Positions 53,841 to 63,374 of a DNA stretch of 64,000 nt are shown here, one piece after another. Made by a program: the position numbers and the translations under genes. The number at the start of each line of letters is the position of its first letter. Position 1 is the stretch's first letter. Source of the DNA: Massilia rubra (lineage in GTDB: Bacteria; Pseudomonadota; Gammaproteobacteria; Burkholderiales; Burkholderiaceae_D); contig NZ_VUYU01000021.1 in the NCBI RefSeq assembly GCF_011682065.1, positions 1 through 64,000 of the forward strand, written 5' to 3'. The notes below the pieces were generated by a model. It worked only from the letters and a program-made list of their open reading frames with translations, did no database searches and was not told where the DNA came from.

Positions 53841-56800
53841 GGACGCGCTCCCGCCACGGCGCCCGGCGCGGCCGGCGCCGGCGCGCTCGCCGGCAGGGTC
53901 GAACTGATGATCGTGTCCGGCAGGCGCAGGCCTTTGAAGCCCCTGCCCGTTGCCGGCGCCGCTGCCGGCGCTGGCCGCGGCGCGGAGCCGGCCGGCATGA
54001 TCTTCAGGTTGGAGGTGACCTTCACGCCACCGCTGTCCCAGCTCAACTCGAACGCGCCGTCATCCTTGCGTTTGCGCTGGGCCGATTCGACCATTTTTTG
54101 CAGGCCGTTGCGGCCCGGTTCATTGAGCAGCACCACCGTCTGGCCCTGCGGCGTGATGGCGGTAATGCGCGAGCCCGGCGTACCCTGCGGGTTCGGCCAG
54201 ACCATCCGCACGTACGGCTGCGGCTGGCCTTTCCAGCGCAGCGACTGGCCATCGATTTCGATGGTGAACTCGGTCGCGCCGCTTGCGCTCAGCGCCTGCA
54301 GCTCGAACTGGGTCTGCGCTTCGGTGCTGGCGCTGGCGGCGGCGGTCGCGTTGGCCACGCCGCCGGCCGACAGCGGCGCGATCCAGCCGGGGAAGCTGGT
54401 CACCGCCGAAGGCGACAAGCCCACGCCCATATTGGCCCAGGTGCGGGCCGCGACCACGTCGCCGCGGCGCACCACCAGCGGGCCGATGGTGGTGTCGAAG
54501 AACTTGGCGATGGCGCCGGACGGACCGAACACCAGGCCGATTTCTTCATTGGTCGCTTCCGAACGCGAGTCGGACGAGAACGGATATTTGCCGGACAGGT
54601 TCTGGCGGAACGGCTGCAATACCTGGGCCGCCCAGACCTTGTCGATTTCGGCTTCGGTCGGACGCACGATCACGGCGAAGGTCTGCATCAGCGGACGCAC
54701 CAGGATCGGGCGGATCGCCTGCTTCTGGATGTCGGTCATGCCGGTGAGCATCTGTTCATCGACATACTTGAGCGCATCGGCCAGTTCCGAGCCGCTGCCT
54801 TCGAGGGTTTGCTGCATCAGCTGCTTGGCGCCCGGACCCGGGTCGCCCTGGTTCTTGATGGTGTTAAAGCGGCTGCGCAGTTTCGACAGGTGTTCCATGT
54901 AGCCGCGCATGAGCGAAGCATCTTTTTCGCGGGTGACGACCAGGCGCGCCACGCCCGAGAACTCGCGTCCGATCGGGCCGAGCGGCAGGTTGGCCGGATT
55001 GACCGCGTTCTGGTTTTGCGGCACGTTCACCTGGATCTGCGACGGTTTGCGGCGCAGCACCACTTCCTTGAGCCAGGTCATGAAGTCGCGCTTGGCGCTG
55101 GCGATGCCGGCGTCGGCCAGGGTCGGGTTATCCCACGAGGTTTGTTCGGCCACCGTGCTGATCAGCTTGTGGATCGGCGAGGTTTGCGGGTCGCCCAGGC
55201 GGTTCATGGCCGTGACCGCCGCTTCGAAGCCATGCAAGTCGCGGATGGTGACGCCCTGCACGAACTTCTGCCATTCCTTGGCGTAGTCGTTCTTGTACAT
55301 CTCGATGAGCGCCTTCTGGATCTGCTCCGGGCTGCCTTCGAGGGTCAAATCGTTGGTCGAGGCGGTGCGCAGCACCCAGTCGGCGCTTTGCAGTTCCTTG
55401 TTGGCGGCATCCTTGAAGGCGGCCTGCACATAGCCTTCCCAGGCTTCGCGCGTGAAGCTGCCCGGCACCGAGTAGCTGCCCAGCACCAGATCCTTGTCCT
55501 GTTCGCCGACGATGCGGCTTACCGTGGCCGACGGGTAACGGGTGGCGGCGCGCGCCTTGACGTCGGCGTACACGCGTTCGCGCGCCGGCATGCCGCGCAC
55601 CACCAGGCGCAGGGTGTCGCGGGTCTGGTCGACCAGGGCCAGCTTGTTTTCGAGCTGCGGCCACGACACGTCCTGCACCTGGGCCAGGTAGAACGAGATG
55701 GTGCGCTCGGCGCTGCGGATCATTTGCTCGCGCGGCATGGCGCCGCGGTTGGCGTCGAGCCAGCCGCGCCAGAAGCGGGTCAACTGGTCGTTCAGGTGGC
55801 CGCCTTCGAAGCGCGATTTATCGGCCAGCATCAGGTAGGTCTTGAGGGCGTTGTAGCCGTCTTCGGTCTTGGTCGGCGAGGCATCCTGGAACTGGGTGCT
55901 GGCCGGCGCGGCCGTGGCAGCCACGGTCGCGGCAGGTGCGGCAGCCGCGGCGGGCGCGGCGGCGCCGAGCGCCCCGGCCACGGCGGCGCGCACGCCACCG
56001 CCAGGTGCGTCCGGCGCGACCGGACGCACATTGCCCTGCAACTGGCCGGCATTGGCGTTCACTTCGGCGAGGAAGGTTTCGAGCGAGCTGGCCACCGGTT
56101 TGAGCATGATTTCGCGCACGCCGTTGAAGTATTCCTCACGCAGCTTGCGGTCGAGCATTTCACCCTGGTACAGGCCGAGGCTCAGCGACAGGGGACGGTC
56201 TTCACGGTAGCGTTCCAGCTGTTCGATACGGTCCTGCAAGATCTGCAGCGCTTCGAAGCGCGATTGCAGGTCGATCTTGTTGGACTGGATCTTGACCACC
56301 TGGTCAAGGTCGGCCTGGACGTTTTCGACCAGCTTGCGGTTGCTCATGTACGACCAGCTCCAGCCGCCCAGGGTCACGCCGACCATGGCGGTAGCGAGGA
56401 AGAAGGCGGCGTAGCGCATGCGCGTCTTGTTCGGGCTGGCATATTGGGCGACCAGGTCGCGGTCGGCGAAAATCACGTTACGGAACAGATTGAGCAGGAA
56501 GAAGCCGCTCTGGGTCTGGGTTTCGGCGTGGTGCTGCGGTTGCAGTTTAATGTCGAACAATTGCGCCACGTGCTGCGAGGAGGCCGAAATCGATTCGCCT
56601 TCCTGCAGCGCGCTGGTGAAGTAAAAGCCGCGGAACACGGGCTTGAACTGGAACGGATTTTCCTCGAACAGGGTGGCGATGAAGGTGCGCAGCGGCTGCT
56701 TGATGGTGGAAAACTCGAGCGGGAAGGTGAATACGCCCGGCGGCATGCGTTCGCGCCATTGCAGCGCCATGTTGGCTGCGCTCAAGTCTTTCAGGCCGTC

Positions 56801-57724
56801 GTACAGCTCGTCGAAGCGGGCGTCGAACTGGGACAGGGCTTTTTCGCTGCCGGTGGTGTGGCTGTAGGGCAGGGTGGCGCCCCAGACACGGTCGCGTTCG
56901 GCGCGTTCGGTGTCCTGGAAGAATTCGTTAAAGCCGGCGATCAGGTCGGCCTTGGTAAATACCACGTACACCGGCGCGTGCACTTCGAGGCGCTCGGTCA
57001 GTTCCTGCACGCGCATGCGCAGGTTCTTGGCCAGGTTGATGGCGAACTCGGGACGGTTGCCGGTCAGTTCGGCCACGCTGACGGCGATGATGATGCCGTT
57101 GATCGGGGCTTTTTTACGGTATTTTTTCAGCAGCGACAGGAAACCGAACCATTCGGTGCGGTCTTCGTCGACCACCGAGTAGCGTCCGGCGGTGTCGAGC
57201 AGGATGCCGTCGGTGGTGAAGAACCAGTCGCAATTCCTGGTGCCGCCCACGCCCTGGACGATCTGGCTGTCGGCAAACGGAAACTGCAGGCCGGAGCTGG
57301 CGATCGCGGTGCTCTTGCCGGCCGCCGGATTGCCGATGATCATGTACCAAGGCAATTCGTACAGGGCCGCGTCACCGGACAACTGGCCCAGCTTGGAGCC
57401 CTTGATGGTGGCGATCGCATCGAGCATGCGTTTCTTGATGGTCTCGTGTTCCTGGCGCTGGGCCGGATCGGCGCGCACCGGCGATTGGGTCACTTGCTGT
57501 TCGAGCATCTCGCCCAGGTTGCCGGCGGCTTGCTGGCGCTTGTGGCGGCGCCACAGCCAGATCAGCAGGGCGAAGAACAGCGCCACGCCGAGCACGGCGA
57601 GCGCGTACTCGATGGGAATGTCCAGCGCCGCCGCCCCGATCAGCAAGATGGCGGCAAACGCCACCCATCCCACGATGATCAGGGTGCGACGGCTCGTCAG
57701 GAACTGCCAGATTGATTGCATCAT
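53837..57724 (-). CDS. tssM: T6SS membrane-complex protein TssM (IcmF)
   Basis: 1295 residues. Two N-terminal membrane helices (about 13-33 and 39-58), a GTPase-like cytoplasmic domain with Walker A GNPAAGKST (131-139), a third helix near 437-458 (FFLATAMVGVTLGGWSW), then a large periplasmic region with an Ala/Pro-rich insertion near 570-625. C-terminal part as in TssM (RLVMPNPQG-like RMVWPNPQGTPGSRI). Spans the inner membrane and periplasm in the TssJLM complex. Confidence 0.96.
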   Translation of the reverse strand: MMQSIWQFLTSRRTLIIVGWVAFAAILLIGAAALDIPIEYALAVLGVALFFALLIWLWRRHKRQQAAGNLGEMLEQQVTQSPVRADPAQRQEHETIKKRMLDAIATIKGSKLGQLSGDAALYELPWYMIIGNPAAGKSTAIASSGLQFPFADSQIVQGVGGTRNCDWFFTTDGILLDTAGRYSVVDEDRTEWFGFLSLLKKYRKKAPINGIIIAVSVAELTGNRPEFAINLAKNLRMRVQELTERLEVHAPVYVVFTKADLIAGFNEFFQDTERAERDRVWGATLPYSHTTGSEKALSQFDARFDELYDGLKDLSAANMALQWRERMPPGVFTFPLEFSTIKQPLRTFIATLFEENPFQFKPVFRGFYFTSALQEGESISASSQHVAQLFDIKLQPQHHAETQTQSGFFLLNLFRNVIFADRDLVAQYASPNKTRMRYAAFFLATAMVGVTLGGWSWSYMSNRKLVENVQADLDQVVKIQSNKIDLQSRFEALQILQDRIEQLERYREDRPLSLSLGLYQGEMLDRKLREEYFNGVREIMLKPVASSLETFLAEVNANAGQLQGNVRPVAPDAPGGGVRAAVAGALGAAAPAAAAAPAATVAATAAPASTQFQDASPTKTEDGYNALKTYLMLADKSRFEGGHLNDQLTRFWRGWLDANRGAMPREQMIRSAERTISFYLAQVQDVSWPQLENKLALVDQTRDTLRLVVRGMPARERVYADVKARAATRYPSATVSRIVGEQDKDLVLGSYSVPGSFTREAWEGYVQAAFKDAANKELQSADWVLRTASTNDLTLEGSPEQIQKALIEMYKNDYAKEWQKFVQGVTIRDLHGFEAAVTAMNRLGDPQTSPIHKLISTVAEQTSWDNPTLADAGIASAKRDFMTWLKEVVLRRKPSQIQVNVPQNQNAVNPANLPLGPIGREFSGVARLVVTREKDASLMRGYMEHLSKLRSRFNTIKNQGDPGPGAKQLMQQTLEGSGSELADALKYVDEQMLTGMTDIQKQAIRPILVRPLMQTFAVIVRPTEAEIDKVWAAQVLQPFRQNLSGKYPFSSDSRSEATNEEIGLVFGPSGAIAKFFDTTIGPLVVRRGDVVAARTWANMGVGLSPSAVTSFPGWIAPLSAGGVANATAAASASTEAQTQFELQALSASGATEFTIEIDGQSLRWKGQPQPYVRMVWPNPQGTPGSRITAITPQGQTVVLLNEPGRNGLQKMVESAQRKRKDDGAFELSWDSGGVKVTSNLKIMPAGSAPRPAPAAAPATGRGFKGLRLPDTIISSTLPASAPAPAAPGAVAGARP

Positions 57725-57861
57725 TATCAGAAACTCAGTTTATAAAACATTTACATCAGGACCGTCGCGGGCCGGACCAGGGCGGCGCAGCGACGGAGAT
57801 AATTTCATTGCTCAACATATTACAGGGGCATGCCGGACAGGCGCCCGATGTAAGGCGAGCG

Positions 57862-58701
57862 TCAACGGCGCTTCATGACACCCGGCATGCGCAGCTCGGT
57901 ATGGCCGAAGTCCATCATTTTCCAGCGGCCGCCCCAAGTCAGCCCGAGCGATTCGGCCACTTCGCCGTACAGCTGGTAGCCACGCATGGCCCAAGGATCT
58001 TTTTCCGAAATCACAATTTTACCGTTACGCACGAACGCACAGTCGGCCGCCAGGCCGTACTGGTGCCAGCTCTGGAAGGCGGCGGCGTTGGTGACGGACG
58101 AGCCCATCGCGGCCAGCTTGTTCTGGCGCTCCGGACTACGATAGCCTTCCAGGATCGCCATGTCGTAACCATGCCGTTCTTTCATTATTTTAAACGCTTG
58201 GAGCAGGCGTTGGGTGTAAGCCGGATTCATCAAGCCCCAGTCGCGGCTGGCCGAGACGATCATCGGGCGTTCCTGTTCGACTTCCACGGTGGCAAACAGC
58301 ATCGGCGGCAGCGGTGGCGGCGGCACCAGGTTCTCGCCTTCGAGCAGGTCGGCCACCTGGGTATCCATCTGGCGGGTCGATTCTTCGTAGCCGCCCAGCG
58401 ACGAGCCGCCGCTGAACAGCGCCACCAGCGGCGGCAGCGAGACCAGCACCACGCCGCCGATCACCAGCAAATAATGACGGCGCAGAAAATTGCCCGCTTC
58501 GTGAGCAGATGCCGTTCCGCTCTGTCGTATTGCCGCAACACTCTGTCCCCTGACGTGCTCCGCCTTGCCGAACCAGCCGCGCAGGCGTGCGCCGGCATGC
58601 GCGAGCATGCGCAGCGCGAACGCGCGTCCGGCCGGAAACAGCACCAGGAAGCTGATCAGGCACGCCAGCAGGAAATACAAGGCTACTGCAAGGAACAGCA
58701 C
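57862..58701 (-). CDS. M15 peptidase-like membrane protein, TagX-like
   Basis: 279 residues with a GTG start at 58701 (GAGG upstream); a TTG at 58749 would add 16. Two membrane segments (about 2-25 and 77-98), then a periplasmic VanY/CwlK-type domain: ILEGYRSPERQNKLAA, SWHQYGLAADCAF (His and Asp zinc ligands) and DFGHTEL (second His). The fold cuts peptide stems of peptidoglycan. Position beside tssM and the TagX precedent in Acinetobacter suggest it opens the cell wall for the T6SS. The gap to tssM (57725-57861) holds nothing else visible. Confidence 0.8.
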   Translation of the reverse strand: MLFLAVALYFLLACLISFLVLFPAGRAFALRMLAHAGARLRGWFGKAEHVRGQSVAAIRQSGTASAHEAGNFLRRHYLLVIGGVVLVSLPPLVALFSGGSSLGGYEESTRQMDTQVADLLEGENLVPPPPLPPMLFATVEVEQERPMIVSASRDWGLMNPAYTQRLLQAFKIMKERHGYDMAILEGYRSPERQNKLAAMGSSVTNAAAFQSWHQYGLAADCAFVRNGKIVISEKDPWAMRGYQLYGEVAESLGLTWGGRWKMMDFGHTELRMPGVMKRR

Positions 58702-58902
58702 GGGGACCTCATCGGGACATTCAAAACAAAAAGTGCGATACTGACACAAAGGATTGCTTGGAAGTATATCTTACTGTTCTAGCAATCCGACATAGGATTT
58801 AACACTCTTTTGTGTGAAGAAACGCACTGTTGACATGCTAAAAAAGCTTCACGTTTTTTTTGAATAGCGTAAAGTTATGTAGAGATCAACAAGGAGCACC
58901 TT

Positions 58903-59793
58903 TTGCAACATCGTGAAGATCAGCCGCCAGCCTACAGTCGGCCCAGTTTACTTTCTACCGAGCAACAAGAAGCAGCGGCGCGCGCGAGTGCGCAAGCCCG
59001 CGAGGCCGCGCAAGCGGCGGACAGCGCCGCCTTGCAGGCCGACCAGGCCAAGCGCAGCAAGAAGGGCTGGCTGGCCGGCGGCGCCGCGGTGCTGGCTGTG
59101 TGCGCGGGCGCCGCCGTCTGGCTGGCCTTGCAGCCCGGCAAGCCGGCCGAGGTGACTGTGGCGGCGGCGAGCACGGACGCGGGCACGCCTGGCGCGGCCC
59201 GGCCCGACGCGGCCCGGCCTGATGCGGCCCGGCCTGATGCTGCAATGGAATTGAAGCCGGGCGAGTCCGAATCGGATGTGTCGGCCGCCGCCATCCTCGA
59301 GCATGGGGCGGCGCCACCGGCTGTCAAGCGGGGGTCGCTCAAGGAGATGCTCGACGCGCCCGCCACGCCCAAGACCGCCGCCGAGGAACTGAACCAATTG
59401 CTCGCCAGCAGTCCCGCCGATGCGCCGACGGCGCAATTGAAGGATGCGTCGAAGGCGCAAGCCAAGCCGGCGGCACGCGAGCAAAAGGGCGTGACCGCCA
59501 AAGACGGCGTCAAAAAGCCCGTGCTGCCAGCCAAGGCGGTTCCCGCCAAAGCCATCCCGGCCAAGCCCGCGCCGGGCGACGACGCCAGCCTGCTGGCCGC
59601 GCTGGTGGCCCATTCCAAGGAGGGCGGCGCCACCAAGGCCAGCAATCCCGGCGCCGCCCCGACCTCATTGAAGCAATGCAAGCAGCTCAACGCCGCCCAG
59701 GCGGAACAATGCCGGGTCAGGCTGTGCGCCGGCAGCGCCAAGGACGATCCGCAATGCCGCTCGCTGCGCGTGGCCAAGCCGGAGGCGGACTGA
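58903..59793 (+). CDS. Ala-rich single-pass membrane protein
   Basis: 296 residues with a TTG start at 58903 (AGGAG about 8 bases upstream). An Ala/Gln-rich probable coiled coil (about 24-50), a membrane helix (about 54-76, WLAGGAAVLAVCAGAAVWLAL), then a long periplasmic Ala/Pro/Lys tail with a DAARP repeat and a Cys-containing end (QCKQLNAAQAEQCRVRLC). Not recognised. Divergent from the M15 peptidase gene, so possibly T6SS-linked by location only. Confidence 0.55.
   Translation: MQHREDQPPAYSRPSLLSTEQQEAAARASAQAREAAQAADSAALQADQAKRSKKGWLAGGAAVLAVCAGAAVWLALQPGKPAEVTVAAASTDAGTPGAARPDAARPDAARPDAAMELKPGESESDVSAAAILEHGAAPPAVKRGSLKEMLDAPATPKTAAEELNQLLASSPADAPTAQLKDASKAQAKPAAREQKGVTAKDGVKKPVLPAKAVPAKAIPAKPAPGDDASLLAALVAHSKEGGATKASNPGAAPTSLKQCKQLNAAQAEQCRVRLCAGSAKDDPQCRSLRVAKPEAD
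59194..59238 (+). repeat. three 15-base tandem repeats
   Basis: Three copies of gcggcccggccygay, encoding AARPD-type repeats in the periplasmic tail of the Ala-rich membrane protein. Copies 2 and 3 are identical, and copy 1 differs at two positions, so copy number may vary between strains. Confidence 0.7.
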
Positions 59794-60002
59794 GCGGGCG
59801 CACGCGTCGGCAGTCCGGCATGGTCCGGCGTGATGGCGATGTCATCCGACCCGCATGCCGCAGCTCATGATCGTCATCCGGAACCAGGGGGGGCAGGCCT
59901 GCGCGCCTGTCCGGCTGCCTAAAAAAGCCTGAGTGCAACAATACTCGTCGTGGCAAGGATTTTCCTTCACAATGACGACTCATTCATCTGCAGGAGCATC
60001 AC

Positions 60003-60479
60003 ATGCTGAACAAGATCGTTTCCCGCCGCACGCTGCTGGCCGGCGCCGCGCTATGGTTGATGGGAACATCCTCGACGATGGCCCAGAGCGACAAGGTGCT
60101 CGATGTCTACATTTTCAACTATTCCGACCAGACCCTGCTCGACGTTTCCGTCAACCAGGTGCGCATGGGCAGTCCCGGGCCGTATCCGTACAGTGGGCGC
60201 CGCAACAAAGTCGGCGCGCGCTTTAACGACGGCCCGCAAACGGTCACGTGGCGCGTGGCCGGCACCGGCGGACAGGAATCCGGCCCGATCGTGCGCTCGT
60301 CGAACACCCCCACCATGGGCGAAATCCCGTCCGATGCGCGCAATCTGTCGATCCACATCTATCCCGATTTCACAGTCGAATTCAATTTCTCGCGCCGGGT
60401 GCCGGTGCTGAGCAAGCGCGGCGAAGCCATCGACGCCGATTACCGCCGCCGCAAGGCGGCGCAGAGTGGCGCGTCATGA
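60003..60479 (+). CDS. exported hypothetical protein
   Basis: 158 residues. Tat-like or Sec signal peptide (VSRRTLLAGAALWLMGTSS, cleavage probably after MAQ), then a beta-rich domain: VLDVYIFNYSDQTLLDVSV. Ends with a basic tail (RRRKAAQSG). Secreted or periplasmic; family not recognised. Its stop overlaps the next start (ATGA), so the two genes are co-translated. Confidence 0.6.
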   Translation: MLNKIVSRRTLLAGAALWLMGTSSTMAQSDKVLDVYIFNYSDQTLLDVSVNQVRMGSPGPYPYSGRRNKVGARFNDGPQTVTWRVAGTGGQESGPIVRSSNTPTMGEIPSDARNLSIHIYPDFTVEFNFSRRVPVLSKRGEAIDADYRRRKAAQSGAS

Positions 60480-61240
60480 GCCGGAGCGCCATCACCGCCG
60501 TCGTCACCGGCCACACGCAGGGCTTGGGCGCGGCCCTCGCTGCCGGGCTAATGGAACGCCACATCGCGGTGCTGGGCGTGGCGCGTGGCACGGCGCCCGC
60601 ACTGGCGGAGCGCTTCGGCCCGCTGCTGCGCGAGTGCCAGGTGAACCTGGCCGACAGTCAGGCGCTGGGCGCCTGGCTGGCCACCTCCGTTTTGCGCGAG
60701 CATATCGGCGCAAGCACGCTGGTGCTGCTGATGAATAATGCCGGCACGGTCGATCCGGTCGGCGCGCTGCACGACCAGGATCCGCTGGTGGTGGCGCGGG
60801 CGGTCGCGCTGAACGTGGCGGCGCCGCTGATGCTGGCCGCCGCCGTGGTCGCCGCAGCCCCGCAGGCCGAACGGCGCATCGTGCACGTGTCGAGCGGCGC
60901 CGCGCGCAATGCTTACACGGGCTGGAGCGTGTACGGGGCCACCAAGGCCGCGCTCGATCATCATGCGCGCTCGGTGGCGCTGGATTACCCCATCGGCCCG
61001 GACGGCGGCGTGCGCATTTGCAGCCTGGCGCCGGGCGTCATCGATACCGCCATGCAGGCGCAGATCCGCGCCACGCCCGAGAGCCTGTTTCCGCAGCGTG
61101 AGCGGTTTACCGCCTTGCAGCAGGACGGCGCGCTGGCGTCGCCCGCGCAGTGCGCTGCCGGCATCATCGACTACGTGCTCGACCAGCACTTCGGGCGCGT
61201 GCCGGTTGACGATCTGCGTACTGCTGCGCGCCAGCAATAG
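60476..61240 (+). CDS. short-chain dehydrogenase/reductase (SDR)
   Basis: 254 residues from the ATG at 60476. SDR pattern: AVVTGHTQGLGAALA (TGxxxGxG), LMNNAGTVDP (NNAG), HVSSGAARNAYTGWSVYGATK (catalytic Ser, YxxxK) and SLAPGVIDTAMQ. NAD(P)-dependent oxidoreductase similar to benzil/sepiapterin reductase-type bacterial proteins. Coupled to the exported gene before it. Confidence 0.88.
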   Translation: MSRSAITAVVTGHTQGLGAALAAGLMERHIAVLGVARGTAPALAERFGPLLRECQVNLADSQALGAWLATSVLREHIGASTLVLLMNNAGTVDPVGALHDQDPLVVARAVALNVAAPLMLAAAVVAAAPQAERRIVHVSSGAARNAYTGWSVYGATKAALDHHARSVALDYPIGPDGGVRICSLAPGVIDTAMQAQIRATPESLFPQRERFTALQQDGALASPAQCAAGIIDYVLDQHFGRVPVDDLRTAARQQ

Positions 61241-61461
61241 CATTGCCCGGCATGCGCCCGGCAAAACCGATGGCAGCTTCCTGAAAAGAATCGACAGACG
61301 TGGTGCGTCAATCCGCACCTGGAACATCCGCCGCGATGGGGCACGCGGGCAGAATGCATCAACGTTTTCGCTTGACGGTGGGGATACAGTGAATCGAACA
61401 AGGCCGGGTCGTTGACCGGCATTGCTTCCTTTGCAGACTGTATTTCACCGGGAGAATGGAT

Positions 61462-62796
61462 ATGCATGCTCACACTCTTGCCAGGATCATCCGCGCAGCG
61501 GCCAGGAGTTTCTGCTCGAAACGTGCAGCAAGGCGTTCGGGCGCGCTTGGTATATGGATGGTGCTATTCGCCGGTCTGCCTCATGGGCACGTCGGGGCAC
61601 AAGGTTTTCCGTCGTCCAATGATAAAGTGCCTAGCGGATGGAACGGTCCCGTTTTCAAGCTGAGCCAGGACTACCCCACCACGCTGGCGGACGAAGCCTT
61701 GCCTTGGCGGGACATCGATCCGACCGTGGAGCCGGAGCGCTTTGGCCGGACGATTTACAACTACGTCCTGGAGGGTAATACGGAAGTCGACTGGGATGTG
61801 CGCGCCAACAATGTTCGCAAATGGTATCACGCACCGTGGATGCATTATGGCGATACTGGCCGGGAGTTCATTCGCGGCCTGACCAGGGAGCGCACAACGC
61901 CAAGTCCGGCCACAGCCGGCAAGGGCGAACTGGGTCCGGCCCAGACACGATGTTTCCAGAACTGGGCGGTTGGTTTTTACAATTCCCCGGGCGGATATCA
62001 GGTTGGAAAAATATGGCAACAAGCAGCCAAGCCGAATGCCGGCTTATCGCAATTCCCGAACGGCACCGTCATCGCGAAGCTGTTATTCACGACGGCGCCC
62101 GATTCCGAAGTGCCTTATCTCAAGAACACTGTCGAATGGCGCGCCAATATTCATGTTTTCAATGGGGCAACCTGCCCCAACGGGGCGCTCGCCCGGCAGC
62201 CGCAGACGGTACGGCTGATTCAAGTCGATCTTGCGGTCAAGGATGCGCGCGCGGTGGACACAGGATGGGTGTTCGCCACGCTGTCGTATAACGGCATGCG
62301 GGCGGGGGACACGCCGTGGGAACGGATGGAACTGGTCGGCGTGATGTGGGGTAACGATTTGGCCAAAAAACAGCAATGGATCAACACTGCCAACGGGACG
62401 CCCCAGCATCTGGGCGCGGAAGGGCGGCTCAATGGACCGGTTGACAATCCCAGGTCGTCTTGCATTTCTTGTCATGCGACGGCACAGACGCCCTCCCGAT
62501 CACCGTTGATTCCTCCCTCGCAAGCCGATGCGCCGCGCTGGTTCGCCAATTACCCCGGTAGCCGCGCTTTCGACGCCGGTGCCATCCCGACTGACTACTC
62601 GCTGCAAATCGCCATGGGCATCCAAAACCTGAACCGTTCGAGGACGCCGGTGCGCAGCGCGACGAACAAGGATTCGCCGCCGCTCGTCATCTCGGCGGAA
62701 GAGGTGAAGCTGATGAACAGGGCCTTTGATTCCGGCAGGGATATTGCGCTGCCGGTCGTCATTGGCAACAACCTGGAATATCCGTTCGGACGCTGA
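61462..62796 (+). CDS. exported protein with a single c-type heme motif
   Basis: About 444 residues from the ATG at 61462 (GGGAGA about 7 bases upstream; another ATG at 61456). An N-terminal basic then hydrophobic signal-like segment (GIWMVLFAGLPHGHVGAQ) precedes a large Trp/Tyr-rich periplasmic domain. Near residue 335 SSCISCHATAQTP carries a CxxCH heme-binding site, pointing to a monoheme cytochrome c-like protein. Family not recognised; the electron-transfer partner is unknown. Confidence 0.65.
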   Translation: MHAHTLARIIRAAARSFCSKRAARRSGALGIWMVLFAGLPHGHVGAQGFPSSNDKVPSGWNGPVFKLSQDYPTTLADEALPWRDIDPTVEPERFGRTIYNYVLEGNTEVDWDVRANNVRKWYHAPWMHYGDTGREFIRGLTRERTTPSPATAGKGELGPAQTRCFQNWAVGFYNSPGGYQVGKIWQQAAKPNAGLSQFPNGTVIAKLLFTTAPDSEVPYLKNTVEWRANIHVFNGATCPNGALARQPQTVRLIQVDLAVKDARAVDTGWVFATLSYNGMRAGDTPWERMELVGVMWGNDLAKKQQWINTANGTPQHLGAEGRLNGPVDNPRSSCISCHATAQTPSRSPLIPPSQADAPRWFANYPGSRAFDAGAIPTDYSLQIAMGIQNLNRSRTPVRSATNKDSPPLVISAEEVKLMNRAFDSGRDIALPVVIGNNLEYPFGR

Positions 62797-62849
62797 TCGA
62801 TGGATGGCCTCGCGCCGCTTGCTGTGGCCCATGTCGCCAGGCCATGTCG

Positions 62850-63374
62850 CTAGCCCGTTTCGCTGTCCACGTAAGCCTGCTCGCGTTGCAGCAGGCTGTC
62901 TGGCAGTTGCAGGCCGTCGCGGCGCGCCACGGCGAACATGGCGCGCTCGGTAAATCCGCCGTGCAGGCCGCCGGCGCGGTCGCGCACCAGCCAGTCGACC
63001 AGTTCTTCGTAGCGGCAGCGGTAGATCCGTTCCAGCCGCCCCCTGTGCGTGACCGGCGGCGTGACCAGCCGGATGCCCAGTTCATCGGGGCCGAGCACTT
63101 CCAGCACTTCCGCCCACAGATATTCTACCCGCTGTGAACTGCTGACAAAGCGCAGCTTGACCAGCGCATTCTCGTACGGATGGCCCAGCAGCGCGCGAAA
63201 CCGGCCCAGCCCGGCTTTGGCCTGTTCTTTCGCCGCCTGCATGAGCGGGTCGTCCGCTTGGGTGGCCATGGGCGGAAATTCCGGTACCGGGTAGCGCCAG
63301 CGCATGTACATGCACAGGCACAGGAGGAGGGCGAGCACGAAAATGAGCGCAAGGTCGGTATCGATGAGCGGCAT
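62850..63374 (-). CDS. small membrane protein, DUF2314-like
   Basis: 174 residues from the ATG at 63374 (AGGTG upstream; longer in-frame extension rejected). N-terminal helix (about 4-24, TDLALIFVLALLLCLCMYM), then a cytoplasmic domain with DDPLMQAAKEQAKAGLGRF and VKLRFVSSSQRVEYLWAEVL, reminiscent of DUF2314. Function unknown. Confidence 0.55.
   Translation of the reverse strand: MPLIDTDLALIFVLALLLCLCMYMRWRYPVPEFPPMATQADDPLMQAAKEQAKAGLGRFRALLGHPYENALVKLRFVSSSQRVEYLWAEVLEVLGPDELGIRLVTPPVTHRGRLERIYRCRYEELVDWLVRDRAGGLHGGFTERAMFAVARRDGLQLPDSLLQREQAYVDSETG

Noticed and set aside
54098-57715. 1205-residue open frame antisense to tssM
   Set aside because: Same cause: shadow of high G/C third positions in tssM; composition is not protein-like.
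58810-58862. Intrinsic terminator (GTGAAG ... CTTCAC followed by T8) upstream of the Ala-rich membrane protein
   Set aside because: Stem is only six bases with a loop of nearly 30, and no upstream plus-strand gene ends there.
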